Assembly (NCBI GenBank): GCA_025060055.1
Contig: JANXCK010000231.1
Coordinates: forward strand, 1 to 6,830
DNA length: 6,830 nt
Origin: Fimbriimonadales bacterium
GTDB lineage: Bacteria; Armatimonadota; Fimbriimonadia; Fimbriimonadales; GBS-DC
Direction of reading: 5' to 3'
Shown here: positions 1-6,373 of the stretch, one piece after another
How the letters are laid out: every line of letters starts with the position of its first letter
Position numbering within the stretch: the stretch's first letter is position 1
The notes under the pieces: generated by a model
Database searches by the model: none
What the model was told of the DNA's origin: nothing
The model's input: the letters and a program-made list of their open reading frames with translations, nothing else
Translations under genes and position numbers: made by a program

Positions 1-784
1 TGGTCGCTTGCGCGGCGTAAGCAGGCTCTTCGCTGAGCGTCTTCTCGCGCGCAATCAGGTAGAGGAACAAGCCGAACAACGGCTTTGCGGTCAAGTCTGC
101 GAGGCTGTAGCCGACCTGCAAGCCCACCTCGCCTGCAGCGCCGCCGATACCCACCATCGGCGCTAGATATGCCAGCGGGTAGAACAGCCACGAGATGAGT
201 AGCAGCGCGCGCGTCGTGCCAATCAACTGGTTCACGCGCGGCGAGAACTTGGCTTCGGCAATCGTGCGTCCCAGCTCGCCATACAGCACATACAAGATGT
301 AGACGAACGGGATGCAGCTCAGCACGAACCAAATGCCGCGCACCGTCATGTTCTCACGCTCTATCTCTCCGGGATAGCCCAGTGCCAACATCACCACTGC
401 CGCAATCACCAGACGCGCAATCAGGCTGTTGGTCTTGGCACGCGGCAGCGCCATCACATAAATTAGCTCCGTCAGCAGCAGCGGCACCGTGATAATCCAG
501 TCCGCGTACCGATAGAAGTCGTTGAACGGCTTACCCGACGGAGCATAGTTGCCTGCCTGCGTCAGCACATACGCATCCCGCCAGCTCTCGAAGATGCGGA
601 AGTAGTGATAGCAGGCGATGAACACCACTAACGCGGAGAGGTAGAGCGCGATATGATACTTCGGGGCAACATAGCTCCGAGCCATCAAGAAAAAGATGCC
701 CGAAGCCCCCATCACCGCTACGGTGAGGGATAACACATTGAATACCAGCCAATACTGAGTGTACGATAGTTCTGGCAGGTTCAT
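1..784 (-). CDS. Microbial rhodopsin, proteorhodopsin/xanthorhodopsin-type proton pump (C-terminus cut by window edge)
   Basis: Translating the minus strand from ATG 784 gives 261 residues before the window ends, close to full length for a seven-helix retinal protein. Helices lie at about 11-39, 44-64, 90-113, 119-138, 148-170, 185-208 and 216-245. Helix C reads RYADWIITVP then LLLTE. By alignment to bacteriorhodopsin and green proteorhodopsin, D95 is the Schiff-base counterion/acceptor, T99 the middle motif residue and E106 the proton donor. This is a D-T-E motif, as in outward proton pumps rather than Na+ (NDQ) or halide pumps. H60 matches the helix-B histidine that partners the counterion in this family. 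Helix G has SLADLTAKPLFG, with D230 and retinal-binding lysine K234. W96, W199 and Y202 line the retinal pocket. L103 sits at the proteorhodopsin colour-tuning site, where Leu means green absorption. It acts in the cytoplasmic membrane. No retinal synthesis gene is visible nearby. Confidence 0.95.
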   Translation of the reverse strand, partial: MNLPELSYTQYWLVFNVLSLTVAVMGASGIFFLMARSYVAPKYHIALYLSALVVFIACYHYFRIFESWRDAYVLTQAGNYAPSGKPFNDFYRYADWIITVPLLLTELIYVMALPRAKTNSLIARLVIAAVVMLALGYPGEIERENMTVRGIWFVLSCIPFVYILYVLYGELGRTIAEAKFSPRVNQLIGTTRALLLISWLFYPLAYLAPMVGIGGAAGEVGLQVGYSLADLTAKPLFGLFLYLIAREKTLSEEPAYAAQAT

Positions 785-789
785 ATCGC

Positions 790-797
790 ACCTCCTC
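790..797 (-). promoter_or_regulatory. Strong Shine-Dalgarno site of the rhodopsin gene
   Basis: On the minus strand GAGGAGGT lies five bases before the ATG at 784. This near-perfect match to the 16S rRNA tail fixes the rhodopsin start codon and suggests efficient translation. It is the strongest ribosome binding site in the window. Confidence 0.85.
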
Positions 798-802
798 ATG
801 CT

Positions 803-808
803 TATATA
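803..808 (-). promoter_or_regulatory. Possible -10 box (TATATA) of the rhodopsin gene
   Basis: TATATA on the minus strand would place transcription start near 796, just at the 5' edge of the Shine-Dalgarno site, giving a leader of about 12 bases. No good -35 hexamer is seen at the right distance, so an activator-dependent promoter is possible. Inference from one short motif only. Confidence 0.3.
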
Positions 809-810
809 CC

Positions 811-846
811 CGAATCATGTAGGGGCGCTTCCGTGATTCGAATCAC
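811..846. promoter_or_regulatory. Candidate operator: perfect palindrome plus an extra half-site between divergent genes
   Basis: GTGATTCGAATCAC at 833-846 is a perfect 14-bp palindrome. A third copy of its half-site, CGAATCA, lies at 811-817, so the region has CGAATCA at 811-817 and 839-845 on the plus strand and its complement at 834-840. It lies between the divergent rhodopsin and pseudopilin genes. The symmetry is what a dimeric DNA-binding regulator would recognise. No regulator gene is in the window, so its identity is unknown. Alternatively 811-817 and 834-840 could form a 7-bp hairpin in a transcript. Confidence 0.45.
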
Positions 847-892
847 AGAATTGTTAAGGGCGTGTGAAGGTATGCTCTTGGTGGTGGTCTCG

Positions 893-1696
893 ATGGATGC
901 TCGCTTTAGGATGCGAGGTTTCACGCTGATTGAACTACTGGTGGTCATCGCAATTATTGCGATTCTGGCAGCGATTTTGTTCCCCGTGTTCGCACAAGCA
1001 CGCGAGCGCGCCCGTGCCACGCAGTGCGTTAGCAACCTGCGTCAATCCGCAACGGCAGTCCTGCTGTATGTGCAGGATTATGAAGACACCTTTCCTGTGA
1101 ACCTGTATTTGCAGTTCACCGCACAAGGACCGTGCGTGTTTTCATTCTATCAGGCGTTAGTGCCTTATCAGAAGAACGGCGATATTATGCTTTGTCCATC
1201 GGATACTAAGCGGGTCAGCCCTGCGCTGGCGTTTCGAGTGGCTGGGTTTCCGCCGATTTGCCCGCCTGTGCTGCCTGAGTTCAGCTACACGCACAACTAC
1301 GGATTGATTGACTTCGGTCTGGACAACAACCTGTTCCCCAACACGGGGCGTGCTGTCAAATCGCTGGCGCAGGTGGAATATCCTGTGGAGACCGTGATGA
1401 TTTACGACGGCTCGCTGGCGTTGCCAGGCGGTGCGTTCAGGCAGTTCGATACGCCAATCCAGGCGCGCCATTTCGGGCTGGTAAACGCCAACTATGTGGA
1501 TGGGCACGCGAGAGCGGTGCGCACGCGCCCGCTGACCGACGCCAACGGCGTGCAGCTGTCGGGACGCACGCTGGACAACCGCCACACTATCTTCGCGTGG
1601 GTGGTGGCGGACGGCGGACCTTACGACGGCAAGATCCAGTTTCGCGGCGTGCCCTACAAAGACGCCAACGGCGCGTGGCGCCTGCTGGACGAGTAG
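893..1696 (+). CDS. Pseudopilin: prepilin-type N-terminal cleavage/methylation protein with C-terminal H-x9-DG motif
   Basis: A 267-residue secreted pilin-like protein. The N-terminus is MDARFRMRG, then the prepilin peptidase site before F10 and the hydrophobic helix (10-33) with conserved Glu at mature position 5 (E14). The segment after the helix, LFPVFAQARERAR, and the CPSD at 101-104 are typical of a family expanded in Armatimonadota. H193 followed by nine residues and D203-G204 is the H-x9-DG motif of prepilin-processing-associated proteins. It would be cleaved and N-methylated at the membrane and join a type II secretion or type IV pilus-like fibre. I chose ATG 893 because it gives a short basic leader. 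No clear Shine-Dalgarno site decides between this, ATG 911 (only three leader residues), ATG 872 and GTG 881/884. The rest of the assembly machinery is not in the window, and the cargo or surface role is unknown. Confidence 0.88.
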   Translation: MDARFRMRGFTLIELLVVIAIIAILAAILFPVFAQARERARATQCVSNLRQSATAVLLYVQDYEDTFPVNLYLQFTAQGPCVFSFYQALVPYQKNGDIMLCPSDTKRVSPALAFRVAGFPPICPPVLPEFSYTHNYGLIDFGLDNNLFPNTGRAVKSLAQVEYPVETVMIYDGSLALPGGAFRQFDTPIQARHFGLVNANYVDGHARAVRTRPLTDANGVQLSGRTLDNRHTIFAWVVADGGPYDGKIQFRGVPYKDANGAWRLLDE

Positions 1697-1716
1697 AGCA
1701 GGTATGCTTATATTGT

Positions 1717-2787
1717 GTGAAGCCGCTGCCGTTCTCAGAGCTGGTGCTGGAGCCAGCGCGTCTACGACGCGCGCTGGAGCAGATGCTGGCGCGTTCCAAC
1801 CCGCCTCAGTCGCTGCTGATCGTAGGCATACCAGGACTGGGTAAGCGCACACTCGCCCGCTCACTCGCCGCTGCGTGGCTCTGCCCTGAGCGCACACCAC
1901 AAGGGCACTGCCAGATTTGTCCTGTCTGCCAAAAGTGGTCAGAAGCGGGCGAGCATCCCGACCTGCGCGTGCTGAAGCCCGACCCCGACCAGATTAGAAT
2001 CGACGCAGTGCGCGAGACGCGCACCTGGGCAAGCTTTGCGCCTGCCGTGGCACCGCTTCGGTTCGTGATTTTGGAAGAGGCACACCGCCTGAACCCCGCT
2101 GCTGCGAACGCGCTACTAAAAACCTTAGAGGAGCCGCCCCCTAAGTATCACTTCATCCTCACCGCGCCTGCCAGCGACTTGCTGCTGCAGACCATTCTGT
2201 CGCGCTGTCGGATTGTGCGGATGGGCGTGCTGACTACCGAAGGGGTGTACCAGCATTTGAAGACACGCTTTAATTTGCCCGATGCGACACTTCAGACCCT
2301 TGCCGAGTTCTCGGAAGGAGCGATTGGGCGGGCAGTTCGTTGGGCGCACGCGCTCCAAAGTGACTCGTCGGCACGCGAGAGCCAATCGGTACGGAGCGAG
2401 CTGGACGCGCTGCAGAGTCTGCTGCAGGTGTTTGCGCGGCTGGGCGAGGCATCGCTGGACGAGGCGCTGCGCTTGGCATATGAGTTCCGCGAGGCGTGCA
2501 AGGCGTTGGAGGGTGGCGCAGAGGCGCGTTCCCCGCGCGCCGCGCTGGCGCTGGGGCTGGAGTACCTGATTCAGTGGTATCGCGACAGCCTCGCGCTGGG
2601 CTACCCGAACGCCAGCCTGCGGTTCAGCTCACACATGCAGGCGCTGAGCCAACTCGCGACGCGATTCCGCGCCGCCGAGCGCATGCGCGACTTGCAAGCC
2701 ATTACTGAGGCGCGCCGCGCCATCTTAGGCAACGCAAACGCGCAGATGGTGGCGGAGCACCTGTTCATTCAGCTGCTTCGGACTTAG
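1717..2787 (+). CDS. holB: DNA polymerase III delta' subunit (clamp-loader AAA+ protein)
   Basis: A 356-residue clamp-loader subunit that helps load the sliding clamp during replication. Walker A is G37-IPGLGK-R44-T45. Four cysteines, C56, C65, C68 and C71, in CxxCxxC form, match the zinc module of gamma/tau and delta'. The AAA+ core continues with VILEEAH (117-123) in place of the usual Walker B, NALLKTLEEPP (131-141) and the SRC arginine-finger motif at 162-164. A helical C-terminal collar domain follows from about 230. The short length and lack of a tau-like extension favour delta' over DnaX. Unlike E. coli delta', the P-loop looks intact. I use GTG 1717 as start because homology begins about there and it lies 20 bases after the pilin stop. 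An in-frame ATG at 1597 would overlap the pilin by 100 bases with non-homologous sequence. It may be transcribed with the pilin gene or from a weak -10-like TATGCT at 1703-1708. Confidence 0.88.
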   Translation: MKPLPFSELVLEPARLRRALEQMLARSNPPQSLLIVGIPGLGKRTLARSLAAAWLCPERTPQGHCQICPVCQKWSEAGEHPDLRVLKPDPDQIRIDAVRETRTWASFAPAVAPLRFVILEEAHRLNPAAANALLKTLEEPPPKYHFILTAPASDLLLQTILSRCRIVRMGVLTTEGVYQHLKTRFNLPDATLQTLAEFSEGAIGRAVRWAHALQSDSSARESQSVRSELDALQSLLQVFARLGEASLDEALRLAYEFREACKALEGGAEARSPRAALALGLEYLIQWYRDSLALGYPNASLRFSSHMQALSQLATRFRAAERMRDLQAITEARRAILGNANAQMVAEHLFIQLLRT

Positions 2788-4199
2788 CCCGCGCCGCCGA
2801 CCACCTTGCCGGGGATGCCTGGCTCGGTCATCTTGAAGGGGTCAAACACTTCCTTGATTTGTTCCTCGCTCAGCAGTTTGCGCTCGCGCACCACCTCGAT
2901 GATGGAGCGTCCCTCGCGCAGGGCTTGCTTGACCACTTCGGCGGCGGTCGCGTACCCCACATAGGCGTTCAACGCAGTGGCGAGGCTGGGGCTTGTCTCG
3001 GCATACCAGCGACACTTCTGCTCGTTCGCCACAATCCCACGCACGCACCGCTCGTCTAACTGGCGTAGCATGCGTGTCATAATTTGAATCGAGAAGACCG
3101 CGTTGTACGCCATTAGCGGCATCATCACATTCAACTCCAACTGCCCTGCCTGCACCGCGTAGTCAATCGCGGTCGCATTCCCAATCACTTGGAAGCAAAC
3201 CATGTTCGCCATTTCAGGGATGCTGGGGTTCACCTTGCCAGGCATAATGCTGCTGCCCGGTTGCACAGCGGGCAGGGTAATCTCCGCGAAGCCTGTCAGC
3301 GGTCCCGAAGAGAGCAAGCGTAGGTCGTTCACGATGCGGGTGAGTTCCAAAGCGAGTGTGCGCAGCGCGGAGCCGACCAGCTGAATCGGCATTTGGCTCT
3401 GCATTGCCTCGCGCAAGTCGTCGGCGGGGCGAAACGGGATGTCAGTCCACTCGCGCAGCAGTTCCACCACGCGGAAGCGGTACTGCGGGTGCGTGTTCAG
3501 CCCCGTGCCGACTGCGCTGCCGCCGATACCAAGTTCCTCCACCGCCTCAGTGGCGAACTCCAGCACGCGCCGACACTTGCGCAGCGTCGCTGCATACGCC
3601 GCGAACTCTTGCCCCAACCGAATGGGCACGGCGTCTTGCAGGTGCGTGCGCCCCGACTTCAGCACATGGTCGAACTCCTTGCCCTTTTGGGCGAATGCGT
3701 CGGTGAGGGCGTCTAAGGCGGGGAACAGCTCGCGCAGCGCCAATCGCGCTGCGATGCGCATCGCCGTCGGGAAAGTGTCGTTCGTGGACTGCCCAAAGTT
3801 GGGATGGTCGTTGGGGTTCACAATCGTGTAGTCGCCCTTTTGCCCGCCTAAGATTTCGATGGCGCGGTTCGCCAGCACCTCGTTCACATTCATATGGAAC
3901 GAAGTGCCCGCGCCCTGATGGAAGATGTCGGTGGGGAACTGGTCGCGTAGCTTGCCCTGCAGTATCTCATCGGCGGCTTGGATTAGCGCGCGTCCGATAG
4001 GCTCAGGCAGCAAGCCGAGTTCGGTGTTCGCTTGCGCCGCCGCCTTTTTGAGCAGCACATACGCCTCGATCATCAGCGGGGGTTCCGTGATGCCGCTAAT
4101 CGGAAAGTTCTCCTGCGCGCGCAGCGTCTGCAAGCCCCAATAGACATCGGCGGGTAGTTCACGCTCTCCTAAAGCGTCGCGTTCAATCCGCATGCTCAT
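2784..4199 (-). CDS. aspA: Aspartate ammonia-lyase (aspartase), aspartase/fumarase superfamily
   Basis: A 471-residue enzyme, the usual size, predicted to convert L-aspartate to fumarate and ammonia, reversibly, as a cytoplasmic tetramer. The superfamily signature GSSIMPGKVNP spans 315-325, with catalytic-base Ser S316 and substrate-binding K322 and N324. T99, S138-T139-N140 and T185-H186 match the substrate pocket of Bacillus aspartase with a constant offset of two residues. STND (fumarases usually have SSND), GRTHLQDAVP, IPEMANMVCFQVIGN and QLELNVMMP favour aspartase over class II fumarase (FumC), the main alternative. The start at ATG 4199 is set by GGAGGG nine bases upstream; an in-frame extension to 4262 would run through the promoter region. 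The stop codon overlaps that of the convergent holB gene. Oddity: NDHPNFGQSTND has Asn-Phe-Gly before QSTND, where the family usually has a basic residue plus Ser or Cys. Confidence 0.85.
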   Translation of the reverse strand: MSMRIERDALGERELPADVYWGLQTLRAQENFPISGITEPPLMIEAYVLLKKAAAQANTELGLLPEPIGRALIQAADEILQGKLRDQFPTDIFHQGAGTSFHMNVNEVLANRAIEILGGQKGDYTIVNPNDHPNFGQSTNDTFPTAMRIAARLALRELFPALDALTDAFAQKGKEFDHVLKSGRTHLQDAVPIRLGQEFAAYAATLRKCRRVLEFATEAVEELGIGGSAVGTGLNTHPQYRFRVVELLREWTDIPFRPADDLREAMQSQMPIQLVGSALRTLALELTRIVNDLRLLSSGPLTGFAEITLPAVQPGSSIMPGKVNPSIPEMANMVCFQVIGNATAIDYAVQAGQLELNVMMPLMAYNAVFSIQIMTRMLRQLDERCVRGIVANEQKCRWYAETSPSLATALNAYVGYATAAEVVKQALREGRSIIEVVRERKLLSEEQIKEVFDPFKMTEPGIPGKVVGGAG

Positions 4200-4207
4200 C
4201 AGCACAG

Positions 4208-4213
4208 CCCTCC
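4208..4213 (-). promoter_or_regulatory. Shine-Dalgarno site of aspA
   Basis: GGAGGG on the minus strand ends eight bases before ATG 4199. This supports 4199 (MSMRIERD) over the second ATG at 4193, which would be 14 bases away. Confidence 0.7.
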
Positions 4214-4238
4214 AGTAGAGTGTACCCATCGGAGTAGG

Positions 4239-4244
4239 TATAAT
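4239..4244 (+). promoter_or_regulatory. -10 promoter box (TATAAT) of argH
   Basis: A consensus TATAAT lies in the short aspA-argH divergent gap. Transcription would begin near 4251. That is almost at the upstream in-frame ATG (4253) and 26 bases before the ATG at 4277 that I favour. No good -35 hexamer is visible. The box partly overlaps the region expected to hold the aspA promoter on the other strand, so the two genes may compete for polymerase or be co-regulated. Confidence 0.5.
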
Positions 4245-4263
4245 CCCCCCCGATGCTGACACC

Positions 4264-4269
4264 AGAGGT
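4264..4269 (+). promoter_or_regulatory. Shine-Dalgarno site deciding the argH start
   Basis: AGAGGT lies seven bases before ATG 4277, which opens the conserved WGGRF motif. The upstream ATG 4253 has no such site. If it is used, it would be as a nearly leaderless mRNA. Confidence 0.55.
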
Positions 4270-4276
4270 ACGCAAG

Positions 4277-5680
4277 ATGTGGGGCGGGCGCTTTGAGGGC
4301 AGCCTCTCGCCCGAGGCGCAAGCCTACTCTTTCTCGCTCCAGCACGATGTTCGGCTCTGGAAGCAAGAACTGCAAGCCAGCGCAGCGCACGCGCGGATGA
4401 TGGGCATCACAGGCATGCTCAGCCCCCACGAGGCGAACCGAATCGTGGACGCCCTGCTCGAAATCCACGCCGAAATCGAGGAGGGCGAATGGTTGCCCCT
4501 TGAGGAGTACGAAGACATCCACACGGCAATTGAGGCACGCTTGTACGAGAAAATCGGCGCGTTGGCGGGCAAGCTGCACACGGGGCGCAGCCGCAACGAT
4601 TTGGTGGCGACCGAAGTGCGCATGTGGCTGCGCGAGCGCACTACGAACCTCGCCCGCGCCCTGCTGGAACTGTGTCAGCGGCTAATGCAACTCGCCGAGC
4701 AGCACACCGAAACGCTGATGCCAGGGCTAACCCACCAGCAACACGCGCAACCCGTGACGCTGGGACATCACCTGATGGCGCACTGCTGGGCGTTTATTCG
4801 CGACCTCTCGCGCTTGGCGCACGCAGGCGACCGAATGAACCTGTGCCCGTTGGGAGCAGGCGCGCTCGCGGGAACGAGCTTCCCGATCGATCGCGAATTG
4901 CTCGCTGCCGAACTGGGTTTTGCGATGCCCGCGCCCAACAGCATCGACGCCGTCGCCGACCGCGACTTCGTCGCGGAATACCTGTTCGTGTGTGCTTTGC
5001 TAATGGTTCATCTCAGTCGGCTTGCGCAGGAACTTATTCTCTGGAGCACGCCCGAATACGGCTATGTGGAACTCTCGGATGAACACACCACAGGCAGCAG
5101 CCTGATGCCCCAGAAGAAAAACCCCGACATCGCGGAGTTGATACGCGGACGCAGCGCACTCGCGATTGGCAATCTCACCAGCATTTTGGCGTTGCTCAAA
5201 GGGCTACCGCTTGCCTACAACCGCGATTTGCAAGACGACAAGCCGTTGCTGTTTGCAACGCTGGATACCGTGGTGCCCTCGATACGCCTGATGAGCGAGA
5301 TGCTGGAGAAGGCACACTGGCGCGTTGAGCGCATGCGCGCCGCCTTGCGCGGCGACTTCTCCACAGCCACCGAACTGGCAGACTACTTGGTGCGCAAGGG
5401 CGTTCCATTCCGCGAGGCGCACCAGATTGTGGGGCAAATTGTGCGCGAGTGCATCCAGCGCGGAATCACGCTGGAAGATTTGACCGTAGAGATGTTGCAG
5501 CGTCATCATGGGCGCTTTGAAGCGGATGCGCTGGAGGCGATCGATCCTGAACGCGCCGTGTGCGCCCGTAGCTTGCTGGGCGGTACAGCCCCTGAAGCTG
5601 TGCTGAAACAGATCGAGCAAGCCAAAAGCTGGCTGGGGGTCATAGAGCATCAGCTCAACGAGTTGCTGAACCCGAACTGA
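4277..5680 (+). CDS. argH: Argininosuccinate lyase
   Basis: A 467-residue cytoplasmic enzyme of the last arginine-biosynthesis step: argininosuccinate to arginine and fumarate. It opens with the family hallmark MWGGRF. TGRSRND is at 102-108. The catalytic Thr-His pair is T152-H153. The flexible signature loop GSSLMPQKKNP is at 273-283, with the catalytic serine at 274/275. Length is normal (about 455-470). ATG 4253 would add MLTPEVRK; I prefer 4277 because of the Shine-Dalgarno site and because the family starts near WGGRF. The catalytic-His region reads THQQHAQPVT where most relatives have THLQRAQP, so Gln and His replace Leu and Arg. The aspA gene upstream is divergent and from the same superfamily. 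The stop codon overlaps the start of a membrane-protein gene (TGATG), so the two are probably one transcript. No other arg genes are in the window. Confidence 0.95.
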   Translation: MWGGRFEGSLSPEAQAYSFSLQHDVRLWKQELQASAAHARMMGITGMLSPHEANRIVDALLEIHAEIEEGEWLPLEEYEDIHTAIEARLYEKIGALAGKLHTGRSRNDLVATEVRMWLRERTTNLARALLELCQRLMQLAEQHTETLMPGLTHQQHAQPVTLGHHLMAHCWAFIRDLSRLAHAGDRMNLCPLGAGALAGTSFPIDRELLAAELGFAMPAPNSIDAVADRDFVAEYLFVCALLMVHLSRLAQELILWSTPEYGYVELSDEHTTGSSLMPQKKNPDIAELIRGRSALAIGNLTSILALLKGLPLAYNRDLQDDKPLLFATLDTVVPSIRLMSEMLEKAHWRVERMRAALRGDFSTATELADYLVRKGVPFREAHQIVGQIVRECIQRGITLEDLTVEMLQRHHGRFEADALEAIDPERAVCARSLLGGTAPEAVLKQIEQAKSWLGVIEHQLNELLNPN

Positions 5681-6210
5681 TGGCGGAATGGTTTCGCTCG
5701 GAGGCGTGGCGTTTGCGCTGGCTCCCGTTTTTGACGGCAGCGGCGGGCGTCGTGGCGGTGTTTCTGCTGCAAGAGATCCCGATGCTGCGCCGCCACGCGC
5801 TGCTGCTCGCGCTACTGGCAGGACTGGGCTTTTTCCTGCCCACTGTACGCCACCGACTGCTTATCCTGTTTGCCTACGGGCTGGGGCTGTATTTCATCAT
5901 TAAGTCGGTCGCCACCTGGCTGGATTTGCCGTTCGGTGGCTTGGGCATGGTGGAACGGGTGTTGTGGCTGGGGTTGGGCGCGTTGTGCATTTTGAGCGCG
6001 TTGGGGATGGGGCGGCGTCGCCCGCCCGCGTGGGCAGCTGCCTTGCTGATGGTCGCGCTGGGGCTGTATTTTGCGAACTTTACCTATGTGCATTATGTGC
6101 AGAACAACTGGCTGCAAGTGATTGCAGGCGTGGGGCTGACAGGCGCAGCATTTTGGCACGCGGCAACGGTATGGGTCGAAAGCGAGACTGCGCCGCCCGA
6201 CACGGCGTAG
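5680..6210 (+). CDS. Uncharacterised six-helix membrane protein
   Basis: A 176-residue protein that I do not recognise. Six hydrophobic segments lie at about 14-31, 39-55, 59-78, 91-110, 118-138 and 144-165. They are separated by short loops with clustered positive charges (RLRW 11-14, RRH 37-39, RHR 57-59, GRRR 111-114). The C-terminal tail is short and acidic (ESETAPPDTA). No catalytic motif, metal-binding cluster or signal peptidase site is evident. Its ATG shares the A of the argH stop codon (TGATG), and no good Shine-Dalgarno site is seen, so translation probably depends on ribosomes finishing argH. The coupling suggests co-expression with arginine synthesis but does not show function. 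A transport or stress role would be a guess. Codon choice looks like its neighbours, with no sign of recent transfer. Confidence 0.75.
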   Translation: MAEWFRSEAWRLRWLPFLTAAAGVVAVFLLQEIPMLRRHALLLALLAGLGFFLPTVRHRLLILFAYGLGLYFIIKSVATWLDLPFGGLGMVERVLWLGLGALCILSALGMGRRRPPAWAAALLMVALGLYFANFTYVHYVQNNWLQVIAGVGLTGAAFWHAATVWVESETAPPDTA

Positions 6211-6371
6211 GTTCCTGTGGTCTCTGGAGACGGTTCTAGGCAGCCTTTAACCTCAACATGGGTTCAGCGCGCTGCGAGGGCGTCGTCGCCACAAGCGGCA
6301 AAAAACTCAGTGGCACGGGGCGTTCGCCCCGCGCTTCAGATGAGAGAGTCATCTTATCAGTACAGCTCTCA
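6211..6371. other. Intergenic stretch with small hairpins, no gene
   Basis: This lies between the membrane-protein stop codon and the first palindromic element. Small symmetries include GTCTC/GAGAC arms (6220-6224, 6227-6231), a 10-bp palindrome CAGCGCGCTG (6265-6274), a GC-rich hairpin at 6316-6331 and AGATGA/TCATCT arms around GAGAG (6338-6354). TGAGAG (6341-6346) can also pair with CTCTCA (6366-6371). I see no credible coding sequence; an open frame running from here crosses the palindromic element and shows no protein-like composition. Confidence 0.6.
6316..6331 (+). terminator. Possible terminator hairpin of the argH operon
   Basis: CGGGGCG and CGCCCCG form a 7-bp GC stem around TT (or a 6-bp stem with a GTTC loop), about 105 bases after the last stop codon of the operon. 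There is no clear T-run after it, so intrinsic termination is uncertain. It could be a remnant of another palindromic repeat. Confidence 0.3.
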
Positions 6372-6373
6372 TA

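Noticed and set aside
1..784. Sodium- or chloride-pumping or sensory rhodopsin
   Set aside because: The motif residues are D-T-E, not NDQ or NTQ/TSA, and no transducer gene is adjacent within the window.
531..818. Minus-strand open frame of 95 codons over the rhodopsin start region
   Set aside because: It is a shifted reading of the rhodopsin gene, which has the strong Shine-Dalgarno site and clear family motifs.
1597..1716. Extended N-terminus of holB from ATG 1597
   Set aside because: The extra 40 residues are an off-frame reading of the pilin end and show no AAA+ homology; GTG 1717 fits the family start.
1704..1760. ATG at 1704 as a small leader peptide before holB
   Set aside because: It is out of frame with holB, has no Shine-Dalgarno site, and the ATG lies inside a -10-like box.
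1157..1900. Long minus-strand open frame opposite the pilin and holB
   Set aside because: Shadow of two well-supported plus-strand genes; the composition is Arg/Ala/Val-rich with no recognisable domain.
2784..4199. Class II fumarase (fumC)
   Set aside because: STND, GAGTS, GRTHLQDAVP and the segments around the signature loop resemble aspartase more than fumarase; assay or a tree would settle it.
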